Shown here: one piece after another, positions 1 to 8,131 of the stretch | Position numbering within the stretch: the first letter of the stretch is position 1 | Layout: the number at the start of each line of letters is the position of its first letter | Origin: JAUWKC01 sp035529895 | GTDB taxonomy: Bacteria; Planctomycetota; Phycisphaerae; Sedimentisphaerales; Anaerobacaceae | Length of the DNA stretch: 64,000 bases | Direction: 5' to 3' | NCBI GenBank assembly: GCA_035529895.1 | Contig: DATKVV010000014.1 | Location: 113,134-177,133 of the forward strand | Made by a program: the position numbers and the translations under genes | The notes under the pieces: generated by a model | The model's input: the letters and a program-made list of their open reading frames with translations, nothing else | Told to the model about the DNA's origin: nothing | The model's database searches: none

Positions 1-675
1 GCATATAGTTGAATATTTTGATTTTTCTTACGTTGATGCCGGATAGAACAGCCGCCTTTTCGTTGCCGCCGATGTAGTAGTTCTGGCGGAAGAATCGGCT
101 GCGCCTCAGCAGAAAGTCACCGATAACCACCAGGACAAGGGAAATAATAATGGGGTATTGGACGCCAAGAACGCTTCCCTGGCCCAGGACGGTGAACGAG
201 CGGGGAAGGCCTGAAATGTTTTGCCCTTCGGTTACAACCATCAGCATTCCTCGCGCAAGGCTCATCATCCCCAGCGTGGTGATAAAAGGATTAATGCCGA
301 CTTCCGCAATTATCAGGCCGTTAATCAAGCCAATCAACACTCCCACCCCCAGGCCGAGCAATATGGCCACAGGTACCGGCATGCCCTGGCTCAGCCAAAT
401 CGCCGTGACCGCGCCGGACAGGGCCACGGTCGAACCCACCGAAAGGTCAAAGCCTCCGGAAATCAGCAGGATTGTCATTCCGACGGCTATGATGCTCTGG
501 TCCGACAGGGAAAGAAGCATGGCCGATATGTTCTGGGGGCCCAAAAACTGCGGGACCGCGTACCACATCGCGATGGCACTGAGAACGATAATATAGAGAA
601 TCATAAATTCGCGAAACTCGGTAATCCTCGCGACCGGCTCAAACAGACCCGACTTTCGTTCTGTGGTCAGCACCA
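1..675 (-). CDS. Ribose-type ABC transporter permease (3' end beyond window)
   Basis: This is the inner-membrane permease of a carbohydrate ABC importer of the RbsC/AraH family. The frame opens with an ATG at 673-675 and stays open to the left edge, so the C-terminus is missing. The visible 225 residues are hydrophobic with several membrane segments. They include the family-typical stretch with ISGGFDLSVG followed by the motif GLINGLI and then INPFITTLGM. The gene starts 6 bp after the stop of the ATPase gene, so the two are co-transcribed and probably translationally coupled. The family assignment is firm; the sugar carried cannot be read from the sequence, although the enzymes upstream point to a sugar or sugar derivative handled outside the cytoplasm. 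Confidence 0.88.
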
Positions 676-681
676 TAAATA

Positions 682-2220
682 TCAACTCAAATTATTATTT
701 CCCGGCAGGGACACTTCGCTGGCGCAGGCAATGACATTTTCCTCGGTGGCTGTTTCTGCGGTAAACTCGCCCACGAGCCTGCCGTTTCGAATTACCAGTA
801 TCCTGTCACTGAGGCCCAGGATTTCCGGCAGGTCCGACGATATCATTATTATACCGACTCCCTGGGCCGCTAATTCCCTGAGCAGGCGGTAAATCTCACT
901 TTTGGCGCCCACATCCACGCCGCGGGTCGGCTCATCGACAATCAGCAGCAGCGGCTGTATCCCCATCCACATCGAGAGCAGCACCTTTTGCTGATTGCCT
1001 CCTGAAAGATTGCCAACCTGCTGCTTTACGCTCGGGGTAACAATGCTAAGCCTTGCGCGATTGACCTCGGCAAAATCGGTGATCGCCTTCTCGTCCATTA
1101 AGCCCAGACGATTAACAAAGCATCGCAAGCTCGGGGCAACGCAGTTTTCTCGAACGGTCATTTCCAAAAACAGGCCCTGTTCCTTGCGGTCTTCGGTCAG
1201 ATAGCCGATGCGGCTGTTGATGGCCTGCCAGGGACTGCGTATCTCTACAGGCTGATTGTTCAAGAACATTCGTCCCGTCTCGAACGGTTCGACGCCGAAA
1301 ATGCCGCGTGCAAGCTCCGTCCGGCCCGCACCGGAAAGGCCTGCAATGCCCACAATCTCACCGAACCGGACCGAAAAGGTTATATCCCGAAAGTCATGCC
1401 CGCGTGCCGCACTCTCGACGCGAAAGCACTCCCGACCGGGCTGCTTTGTCCTGCGGCCATACATATCGACAATCTCACGGCCCACCATTTTGCGTACAAG
1501 GTCCTGCTCAGTGACATCCTCGACAAGACACGTATCCACATGTTTGCCGTCGCGTAAAACAGTAATCCGGTCGGCCACCTCGAAGACCTCGGGCAAATGA
1601 TGGGAAATGTATATTACGGAAAGCCCGTGTGCCTTCAGGTCCTTGAGAATCCCGAACAATCGCTTCACCTGGGCCCCGGCAAGGGACGAGGTGGGTTCAT
1701 CGAGAATCAGCACGCCGGGATTCTGCGATACGGCCTTGAGTATTTCCATCACCTGTTGCTCGTCGGTGGAAAGATTTCCAAGCTGCCGACGAGGGTCAAT
1801 CTTCAGCTCGAACAATCTCAGAATTTTTTCGGTGTCTTCATAAAGGCGCTTGCGGTCGATCAGATTAAGCCTGCCGGCAGGCTGTCGATGGGCAAAAATA
1901 TTTTCCGCGACCGACAGCCCCGGCACCAAAGAAAGCTCCTGGAACACAACGGCGATGCCGGCAGCGGCCGCACTGTGCGGGTCTGGAAAGGAAACTGCGC
2001 TGCCGTCGAGGCGGATTTGGCCGGAGTCAGGCTGATGCACGCCGGCCAGAATGTGAATCAGCGTGCTCTTGCCTGCACCGTTTTCACCCACCAGGGCATG
2101 TATTTCGCTTCTTTTGAGTTCAAAATCGACGCGGTCCAGAGCACGAACGCCGGGGAAGGTCTTGACAATACTACGAGCCTCGAGGACAATGTCACCAGTA
2201 TTATTAGCGGTCGGGGGCAT
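682..2220 (-). CDS. Sugar ABC transporter, double ATP-binding protein (RbsA/MglA type)
   Basis: This cytoplasmic ATPase powers the importer encoded around it. The 512 residues hold two ABC domains in tandem, the normal RbsA/MglA layout and length. Domain 1 has a canonical Walker A (GENGAGKS, 45-52) and Walker B (LILDEPT, 171-177), but a degenerate signature (LSTDEQQ, around 150). Domain 2 has a degenerate Walker A (GLSGAGRTE, 294-302), a perfect signature LSGGNQQ (405-411) and VDEPTRGVDVG (428-438). This asymmetry, with one competent composite site, is standard for sugar importers of the family. The gene begins 5 bp after the stop of the binding-protein gene. Confidence 0.95.
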   Translation of the reverse strand: MPPTANNTGDIVLEARSIVKTFPGVRALDRVDFELKRSEIHALVGENGAGKSTLIHILAGVHQPDSGQIRLDGSAVSFPDPHSAAAAGIAVVFQELSLVPGLSVAENIFAHRQPAGRLNLIDRKRLYEDTEKILRLFELKIDPRRQLGNLSTDEQQVMEILKAVSQNPGVLILDEPTSSLAGAQVKRLFGILKDLKAHGLSVIYISHHLPEVFEVADRITVLRDGKHVDTCLVEDVTEQDLVRKMVGREIVDMYGRRTKQPGRECFRVESAARGHDFRDITFSVRFGEIVGIAGLSGAGRTELARGIFGVEPFETGRMFLNNQPVEIRSPWQAINSRIGYLTEDRKEQGLFLEMTVRENCVAPSLRCFVNRLGLMDEKAITDFAEVNRARLSIVTPSVKQQVGNLSGGNQQKVLLSMWMGIQPLLLIVDEPTRGVDVGAKSEIYRLLRELAAQGVGIIMISSDLPEILGLSDRILVIRNGRLVGEFTAETATEENVIACASEVSLPGNNNLS

Positions 2221-2225
2221 AATCG

Positions 2226-3233
2226 TTATTTTCTCATGAAATACTCATAATTGCTCTTGTCAACGATAACAACTCCGGTGTCGACATACGAGGGGACGCC
2301 GGAAGCACCCGCCCGTATGTTATCCGAGGTAATAGGAATGTTCTGATTGTTGAGCTGGTAAAGAATCTGCACCGCGTAGAACGGCATCAAGGCGGTCTGC
2401 TGCGCCACGGTCGCGGATATGGTTCCTTCTTTTATAAGCTCCAATACGTCGTTGCCCCGGTCCATAGCGACAATCTTGACTTTTCCTGCCAGGTTCGCTT
2501 CACGCACGGCAGTGGCCGCCCCCACCCCGCCGGCTGCTTCCACACAGCCAAGGCCCGCCAAGTCCGGATGCTTTCGTAAGACGGCGGTCGCCACCTGCGC
2601 AGCGACTATGGCATCCGACTGGGTGTCCACAATCTGGACAATCTCGATTTGGTCGTACCGACCTAACGCAGCCTTATACCCTCTGACTCGCTCTTCGAGA
2701 TTTGACTGGCCCACCTTGGTCATCAATGCCACCTTGCCGGAGCAGCCAATCAGGGAGGCCAGTTTTTTGCCTCCCTCATAGCCGGCCTGATAGTTCCCGG
2801 TTCCTACGAAGGCGACGCGCTTTGACTGGGGCAGGTCGGCGTCGACCGTGACGACCGGAATACCACTGTCAACCGCCTTATCTATAATGGGCGCCAGCGC
2901 AGGCTCAAAACCCACGACCACCACCCCTTTGATGTTCTTTTTGGCCAGCGTCTGTTCAAAGGCGGTAATCATCGCGGTCATATCGTATTCGGCCGGCCCC
3001 ACGTACTCGGTCCTGACCCCCAGAACCTTGCCTGCCAGTTCCATGCCCAGCCTGTGGTCATAAAAATAGTCGAGATTGCCGAGGGCGGAAACCTCGACGT
3101 AAAGGTCATCCGATACAGCCTTTGACTGACCGCCGCCGACGCCGGCCATCTGTTGCTGCTTGCTCCGCTTAGCAATACTGGTGGCTATCATTACGATGGC
3201 CAGGACTACCAATGGTATTATCAGTTTCTTCAT
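2226..3233 (-). CDS. Sugar-binding periplasmic protein of ABC importer (RbsB-like)
   Basis: A type I periplasmic binding protein of the ribose/galactose family (335 aa) that would deliver the substrate to the permease. Residues 1-20 form a signal peptide or membrane anchor (MKKLIIPLVV then a hydrophobic run). No lipobox cysteine follows, so it is either cleaved by signal peptidase I or stays anchored. Family-typical segments are KGVVVVGFEP, GIPVVTVDAD and VAFVGTGNYQAG in the first lobe and the late VAIMDRG-like stretch IVAMDRGNDV. It is the first transporter gene; the ATPase and permease follow at 5-6 bp spacing. An 82-bp gap separates it from the isomerase gene upstream, where a weak internal promoter could sit. 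Confidence 0.92.
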   Translation of the reverse strand: MKKLIIPLVVLAIVMIATSIAKRSKQQQMAGVGGGQSKAVSDDLYVEVSALGNLDYFYDHRLGMELAGKVLGVRTEYVGPAEYDMTAMITAFEQTLAKKNIKGVVVVGFEPALAPIIDKAVDSGIPVVTVDADLPQSKRVAFVGTGNYQAGYEGGKKLASLIGCSGKVALMTKVGQSNLEERVRGYKAALGRYDQIEIVQIVDTQSDAIVAAQVATAVLRKHPDLAGLGCVEAAGGVGAATAVREANLAGKVKIVAMDRGNDVLELIKEGTISATVAQQTALMPFYAVQILYQLNNQNIPITSDNIRAGASGVPSYVDTGVVIVDKSNYEYFMRK

Positions 3234-3315
3234 TTTTTGTCACCGTTGGCTGCTCTAAAGGCACAGCTACAATCATAATAATTATTCGCAGGGCCTCCGG
3301 CCCTGTGAGGCGTGC

Positions 3316-4218
3316 CTACCTTGCTTTTGACGGCATCCGTTTCGAAAAACTGCGCCAAGCCTCCATTGAGTGCCTGAGGTTCTCGCGGGCGTCGCCTTTT
3401 ATGCCGTAGTGCTGAAGGCCGACAGGCCCGTCATAACCGAGCTCCTTGAGCGTCTTAACAAACTGGTAAGTATCGAATGAGCCGCTGTCCAGCGGCTGAA
3501 TCAACCGGTCCCATTCCATCTTCTTCGTATCGCCGCGGTCGGCGCCGTTAATTGTAACCACAAACAGATAAGGCATCGCCATTTCCATCAGCGTCCTCAT
3601 ATTCTCCTGGCCCTCGACCTTCAGCCAGTGACACAGATTGAGTGTAGCGCCCACATTGCTGCGATTGACTTTTTTGGCCACTCGTACGGCATCTTTGACC
3701 TTCTCGACCCAGGAATTAGTGTGGGGATAGAGCGCCACTTTCAGGCCTGACTGAGCCGCCATGTACGCGATTTGCTGGATGACGTATACCGCATAAGGGT
3801 CGCCTGCGGCTTCGGAGGGTCTGAAGTACTGGCTCTTGACCGTGAGCCACAGCAGAACATCTTTGCCTTTCAGACGCCTGATTGTCTCTGGCAGTCGCGC
3901 GTCATACGGCCGGGTATCGGGATCAATCGAAACTCCAAGATAAGTGTTAAACATTTTCAAGTCGCGCTTTTCCAGCTCTTGAAGCATTTGCTCTATGCCG
4001 TCGATGCCTGTATAGCCAATTCCCGCGTAGCCAAGCTCTCTAAGCATCTCAGCCTGCTCGGCTGCGCTGAGATTCTTGCGGTCGGTGCCTGTATCCATTG
4101 CGAAAAAGGGATTTGTCAGGAGACTTGTAGTAGCCGGCTGGGTGGTCGCGCACGCGGACAGAAACAGACAGCCGAAAAGTACCAAAATGACAAACATGAT
4201 TCGTTTACAGTGTTTCAT
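3316..4218 (-). CDS. Sugar phosphate isomerase/epimerase-type TIM barrel, lipoprotein
   Basis: A TIM-barrel protein of the xylose-isomerase-like superfamily (AP endonuclease 2-type fold), expected to isomerise or epimerise a sugar or keto-sugar. The N-terminus is a clear lipoprotein signal: basic start, a hydrophobic run, then the lipobox LSAC at residues 20-23, so the enzyme should be a membrane-attached lipoprotein outside the cytoplasm. Barrel-strand signatures include GIGYTGIDG, KVALYPHTNSW, NVGATLNLCHW and PVGLQHYG. A good Shine-Dalgarno (AAAGGA) lies before the ATG. It sits 22 bp downstream of a Tat-exported oxidoreductase. Export of such an enzyme fits a periplasmic sugar-processing route, not a phosphorylated intracellular substrate, despite the family name. 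Confidence 0.82.
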   Translation of the reverse strand: MKHCKRIMFVILVLFGCLFLSACATTQPATTSLLTNPFFAMDTGTDRKNLSAAEQAEMLRELGYAGIGYTGIDGIEQMLQELEKRDLKMFNTYLGVSIDPDTRPYDARLPETIRRLKGKDVLLWLTVKSQYFRPSEAAGDPYAVYVIQQIAYMAAQSGLKVALYPHTNSWVEKVKDAVRVAKKVNRSNVGATLNLCHWLKVEGQENMRTLMEMAMPYLFVVTINGADRGDTKKMEWDRLIQPLDSGSFDTYQFVKTLKELGYDGPVGLQHYGIKGDARENLRHSMEAWRSFSKRMPSKAR

Positions 4219-4240
4219 ATCCTATTCCTTTCTTTTGCTT

Positions 4241-5551
4241 TCAGAGGCGCCAGGGACTTCGCATCGGGCGCGAAAGCATACGGTTAGCTTCGTCGTCGTT
4301 GGGGAAGATTTCTTTGTCGGGGTCCCACTTAAGCTTTCGGCCCAGAAGCATCGAGATATTTCCCAGATGCAGGACGCTGCAGCAGCGATGGCCTACCTCG
4401 ACGGGAAAGTACGGGTCCTTTCGGGATTTGACGCAGTCGAGAAAATTGCGATGCTCGCCGGCCGGTTCGGTATAGAGGTGAATCTCATCGGGCCCTATTA
4501 CCGAGTCCATTATTGATTCGGGTTCGGCCTGGAGTTTTCCGCGCCAGCCGGTGTTGCCCACCCATCCTTCGGTTCCTTCAAAACGGATGTTAACCTGGCC
4601 CGAGGAGACTATCATGGTAACGCCGTTGGCGTATTTGTATTCGACGCGGTATTCGGTTGCGGTGTTGTAGAGACTGTCCTCGGGAAAAACGCCTTTGCCT
4701 TCAATTTCTGTAGGCCCCGTCCGCTCGGTGTCGTTGCCCCACTGGGCGGTGTCCACAATATGGGCGCCCCAGTCGGTAAGCTGGCCGCCGGAGTAATCGA
4801 GAATCCAGCGGAAGTTCCAGTGACACCGTCCCGGCGCGTACGGAGCATACGGGGCCGGGCCAAGCCACATATCATAGCCAAAACCCTCGGGCGGCTGCTG
4901 CCGCCGTCGGCCCTTCGCCGCATCGCCTTTTACGTTCCAGCCGCCGGGCAGTCCGACGCGGATGGTGTGCAGCCTGCCGATTCTGCCGTTGCGGACCAGT
5001 TCCGCCATGCGGTGGTATACATAAATCGAGCGGTCCTCGGTGGACATCTGGAATACTCGCCCGTATTTGGTGATGGTATCGCTCAGGATTCGGCCCTCCG
5101 CAATTGTAAGCGTGGGTTTCTCGCAGCATATATCTTTGCCCGCCCTGGCTGCCGCTATGGAAATGGGGACATGCCAGTGGTCGGGGGTGGAAACCATGAC
5201 AGCGTCAATGTCGGAGCGTGCCAGCACCTCCCGGAAATCCTTGTACGCCGCACAATCGTTATTGCGGTACTTGGCGCTCACCAGGCCTCTTGCTTTCTCA
5301 ATTTGTTCAGGGTCCACATCGCAGACCGCCAGAATGTGCGCGTCGGGCTGGCCCAGAAAACCTTTCAAATTAGTGTTCCTGCCGTGACCGCCGACGCCAA
5401 TCATGCCGAGCGTGATTCGATTGCTGGGAGCGACCGCGCCGGCCTTGCCCAATGCGGACGATGGCACAAAATATGGAAACCCTATCACGCCGGCAGTGAT
5501 ACCCACGGTTCTCTTGAGAAAGCTTCGACGCGTGATTGCCTTCTTCGTCAT
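4241..5551 (-). CDS. Tat-exported Gfo/Idh/MocA family oxidoreductase
   Basis: An NAD(P)-dependent sugar or inositol dehydrogenase-like enzyme. Residues 8-14 carry the twin-arginine motif (RRSFLKR), followed by a hydrophobic segment, so it is folded with its cofactor in the cytoplasm and exported by Tat. The Rossmann glycine motif MIGVGGHGRN is near residue 50, and the family lysine motif is present as CCEKPTLT near 143. The C-terminal half is the alpha/beta substrate domain with the RYHWNF-like stretch typical of planctomycete members. The start ATG has GGAAGG 8 nt upstream. It lies between two exported TIM-barrel enzymes in one transcription unit. The substrate is unknown; a tightly bound NAD(P) that stays on the enzyme would be needed outside the cytoplasm. 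Confidence 0.88.
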   Translation of the reverse strand: MTKKAITRRSFLKRTVGITAGVIGFPYFVPSSALGKAGAVAPSNRITLGMIGVGGHGRNTNLKGFLGQPDAHILAVCDVDPEQIEKARGLVSAKYRNNDCAAYKDFREVLARSDIDAVMVSTPDHWHVPISIAAARAGKDICCEKPTLTIAEGRILSDTITKYGRVFQMSTEDRSIYVYHRMAELVRNGRIGRLHTIRVGLPGGWNVKGDAAKGRRRQQPPEGFGYDMWLGPAPYAPYAPGRCHWNFRWILDYSGGQLTDWGAHIVDTAQWGNDTERTGPTEIEGKGVFPEDSLYNTATEYRVEYKYANGVTMIVSSGQVNIRFEGTEGWVGNTGWRGKLQAEPESIMDSVIGPDEIHLYTEPAGEHRNFLDCVKSRKDPYFPVEVGHRCCSVLHLGNISMLLGRKLKWDPDKEIFPNDDEANRMLSRPMRSPWRL

Positions 5552-5619
5552 ATCAAAAACCTTCCAATTGTTCGAAATACGGCTGAGCTGCCCGGCAGTA
5601 ATTCAAAAAATCTATACCG

Positions 5620-6525
5620 CTACGCTTTGCGCGGAAAAATCCTTCGCAGGTATTCGGCATTATTCCGGTAACTCGCTGCCAGCCCGAGCGGCTTGGCCCC
5701 TTCGATTTGTATCCAGCCGCGATAACCCGCGTCGTCCATGGCCCGGCGGACTTCTTTGAAATCAATCTTACCCCGGCCGAACAGATTGTCGTAGTCCTTC
5801 GCGTGAAACTCGCACAGGCGCCGGCTGCCGAGCAGACGAATTTCCGTATAGATGTCATAGCCGTTCTTGTGGGAATTGCCTACATCGTAGTAAACCTTGA
5901 CCGCCGGCGAGCCAACGCGGTTGATAATATCGAGGTGCTCCTCGGCGCTAAGCTGGGATTCCAGCCCGATGGTAACGCCGGCCTTCTGGGCTTTAGGGGC
6001 AACACCCTTCAGGCGTTCCACAACAACCTCGGCGCCTTTTTCATCGTTTCTCAGGTCGGCTTTGCCGAAGAAAGGCAGCATAACGACCGGCACCCCCATG
6101 GCCTTGCAGACGTCGATACTGTCGGAAACCCACTGCTCGGTGCGAGGGTCGCTCTTATACGGTACGCCGTTCAGGTCCAGAAGACAGAATGACGCAATCT
6201 CCATTCGGTTCTTTTTGGCCTCCTCAAGAAAAGCTTTCTGAACCTCGGGTTTGCGAAGGTGCAAGTCATTCTTAACCCCGCCGATGTTCACCTGTACCCC
6301 ATCAAGACCGATGAGCCGGGCCAGCTCGAAAGAGCCCGGGTCGGAGGACTTGCCCAGCGACCAGTCACAGGCGCCGATTTTGAATCCTTGTTTGGAGGAC
6401 TTGCCCACTGATAACCCGGACGACCCGGACCGGCACGATGCGGAAATCCAGGCCAGTGAAAGCCCTGCCGCCCCACGGGCGGAATTTAACATCATCTGAC
6501 GACGAGTCATACTTAACCACTTCAT
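5620..6525 (-). CDS. Tat-exported sugar phosphate isomerase/epimerase-type TIM barrel
   Basis: A second xylose-isomerase-like TIM barrel, about 301 aa. I place the start at the ATG at 6523-6525, which has AAGGGAG at good spacing; an in-frame GTG lies two codons upstream. A twin-arginine motif (TRRQMML) and hydrophobic segment near the N-terminus predict Tat export. Likely metal ligands of the barrel are visible: Glu in GLESQ, Asp in VYYDVGN, His in EFHAKD and Glu in IQIEGAK, the usual E-D-H-E set. The paralogue further downstream in the operon is a lipoprotein, so the two related enzymes leave the cytoplasm by different routes. The substrate is not determinable, but an epimerase acting on a keto-sugar made by the neighbouring oxidoreductases is plausible. 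Confidence 0.82.
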   Translation of the reverse strand: MKWLSMTRRQMMLNSARGAAGLSLAWISASCRSGSSGLSVGKSSKQGFKIGACDWSLGKSSDPGSFELARLIGLDGVQVNIGGVKNDLHLRKPEVQKAFLEEAKKNRMEIASFCLLDLNGVPYKSDPRTEQWVSDSIDVCKAMGVPVVMLPFFGKADLRNDEKGAEVVVERLKGVAPKAQKAGVTIGLESQLSAEEHLDIINRVGSPAVKVYYDVGNSHKNGYDIYTEIRLLGSRRLCEFHAKDYDNLFGRGKIDFKEVRRAMDDAGYRGWIQIEGAKPLGLAASYRNNAEYLRRIFPRKA

Positions 6526-6582
6526 TGTCACTCCCTTCCAGTTTCATAAAAGATATTACACAAATAGAGTCGGCTTTTCCAC

Positions 6583-7836
6583 TTACGATTTTAATCCTCG
6601 AAGATCCGCCTGCCACTTTTCCGTGCTCTTAATCAGTTTGTCCCAGTAGAGTTTTTCTCCTGCATACGCGGCGGTGCGTCCCAGAATTGTCACCAGATTG
6701 CTGCGGACGCTGGGTGCGACCGTCGGATTGTCGAACTGCCCGCCGGTAATATTGGAATAGAACGTCGCTATGTTATTGACGGCGCCCTGTTTGTATATAT
6801 CCGTGGTTTGGCCGCCGCGATAGAAATTCTCTCCCCGGATAAGGACAGTGCCGCCGTACTCGGTTTCCAGAACGCCTTTGGAGCCGAACATTCGGTTCCT
6901 TATACCCCCCGCGGCACCGTGTCCCTTAAACTGTTTTGAGCTGAAGGTGACGCCTACCTTGTCGGGATATTCGAAAACCAGCGTGAAGCAGTCCCAGCAG
7001 GTGCCGACGCGGCGTACCTTTTGGCCGCCGATACCGACGGCGGATATGGGCGGCTGGTCCATAATCCAGCTGGCGACATCGAGCGTATGGATGTTCTGCT
7101 CGGTGATAATGTCGCCGGAAAACACCCGGTCAAGACCCCAGGCCCGCAAGCGATTCTCGGGATTAGCCGGGTCATCCCTGAGGAATTCTTCCTGGCCTCC
7201 CCAGGTGGCATTGGCGTGGTAGCTTGCTTCGCCGAAGGCAAACCGGCCTATGGCTCCGTCGTGGACGCGTTTAATCGCCTCCTGGTAAAGCTCATTGGCC
7301 CGCGTCTGGAAATCGACGAGAAAGCAAAGCTTCCCGGCAGTGGCCTTTTTTCCGCTCTCGGCAACACTGTGACAACCCTGTACATCCACCGCGATGGGCT
7401 TGGCGAGATACACGTGACAGCCGGCATCGACCGCAGCCGCGGCCTGCTCCGGGTGGAAATACGGCGGACTCTCAATCGCCACCGCATCCACCTTCTGCTC
7501 CAGAAGCCTGCGGTAACCGGACAGGCCGGAGTATCGCCGCGCAGGCTCCAGATTGAATTTCTCGCCGAAGGCGTCAACGCGGTCCTGAAAATATTCGGCG
7601 GCACCGACTATTTCGTATCCGCCGTGCTCTTTGAAAAGCCCGGCAATCCACGTTCCCCGGCCGCCGCAGCCAATCAGCCCCAGCTTTACCTTCGAGTTAG
7701 CCTCAGTGCCGCGGACAAGCCTGGGTTTGACAACTGCAAATGAGAAAGCGGCTGCCCCGGCGCCCGCAATGAACCGCCGCCGGGTGACTAAATCTTGTTT
7801 TCTGGCTGCGCCCAAATTTCCCTGTTTTTCGCCCAT
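6583..7836 (-). CDS. Tat-exported Gfo/Idh/MocA family oxidoreductase (second copy)
   Basis: A 417-residue NAD(P)-dependent oxidoreductase. The N-terminus has TRRRFIAGAG followed by a hydrophobic stretch, a convincing Tat signal. The Rossmann motif is LIGCGGRGTW around residue 55. The family EKP motif reads AKP (AKPIAVD, near 145), keeping the lysine. The ATG has GGAGG eight bases upstream. It is only distantly similar to the other oxidoreductase of the operon, so the pair is not a recent duplication and may act on different positions or substrates. It follows the 56-residue small protein and precedes the Tat-exported TIM barrel. Confidence 0.87.
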   Translation of the reverse strand: MGEKQGNLGAARKQDLVTRRRFIAGAGAAAFSFAVVKPRLVRGTEANSKVKLGLIGCGGRGTWIAGLFKEHGGYEIVGAAEYFQDRVDAFGEKFNLEPARRYSGLSGYRRLLEQKVDAVAIESPPYFHPEQAAAAVDAGCHVYLAKPIAVDVQGCHSVAESGKKATAGKLCFLVDFQTRANELYQEAIKRVHDGAIGRFAFGEASYHANATWGGQEEFLRDDPANPENRLRAWGLDRVFSGDIITEQNIHTLDVASWIMDQPPISAVGIGGQKVRRVGTCWDCFTLVFEYPDKVGVTFSSKQFKGHGAAGGIRNRMFGSKGVLETEYGGTVLIRGENFYRGGQTTDIYKQGAVNNIATFYSNITGGQFDNPTVAPSVRSNLVTILGRTAAYAGEKLYWDKLIKSTEKWQADLRGLKS

Positions 7837-7919
7837 TTAGAAATCCTCCAATCACAATACGCCCGCCGACACCGGCAGGCCGACAGGTCTTCCTGCTTTC
7901 TGGCCCGCGCGGCTCCACA

Positions 7920-8090
7920 TTAGAACGAAAGAAGACACTGCCAGATGTAAGCATACGCCAGCGCGTCTATGTCTTCCCACACCTTTCGGACGAGCTGCTC
8001 ATCTCCTGAAATCCTGGCAAGTTCCTTAGCTTTCTGCTCCCAGGGAATGCAAACGCCCGGCTTTGGCTTGGGTTTTCCTTTTTCCGGCAT
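7920..8090 (-). CDS. Small conserved-looking protein (56 aa), unknown function
   Basis: A short gene: ATG at 8088-8090, stop at 7920-7922. It fills the gap between the URO-D family gene and the second oxidoreductase. It has a textbook Shine-Dalgarno (AAGGAG, 8 nt upstream). The product starts with a Lys/Pro-rich tail (MPEKGKPKPKPG), then an amphipathic, Trp- and acid-rich helix-like part (IPWEQKAKELA, RKVWEDIDALAYAYI). It has no signal peptide or known motif. Position and ribosome binding site support it as a real gene, possibly a small partner of the neighbouring enzymes, but I do not recognise the family. Confidence 0.6.
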   Translation of the reverse strand: MPEKGKPKPKPGVCIPWEQKAKELARISGDEQLVRKVWEDIDALAYAYIWQCLLSF

Positions 8091-8131
8091 TAGCAATTAC
8101 TCCTTTTTCGTTATTCGCGAGGAAGCTTCGG

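Noticed and set aside
221..892. Plus-strand frames over the transporter genes
   Set aside because: The minus strand encodes a full permease and ATPase with unmistakable motifs.
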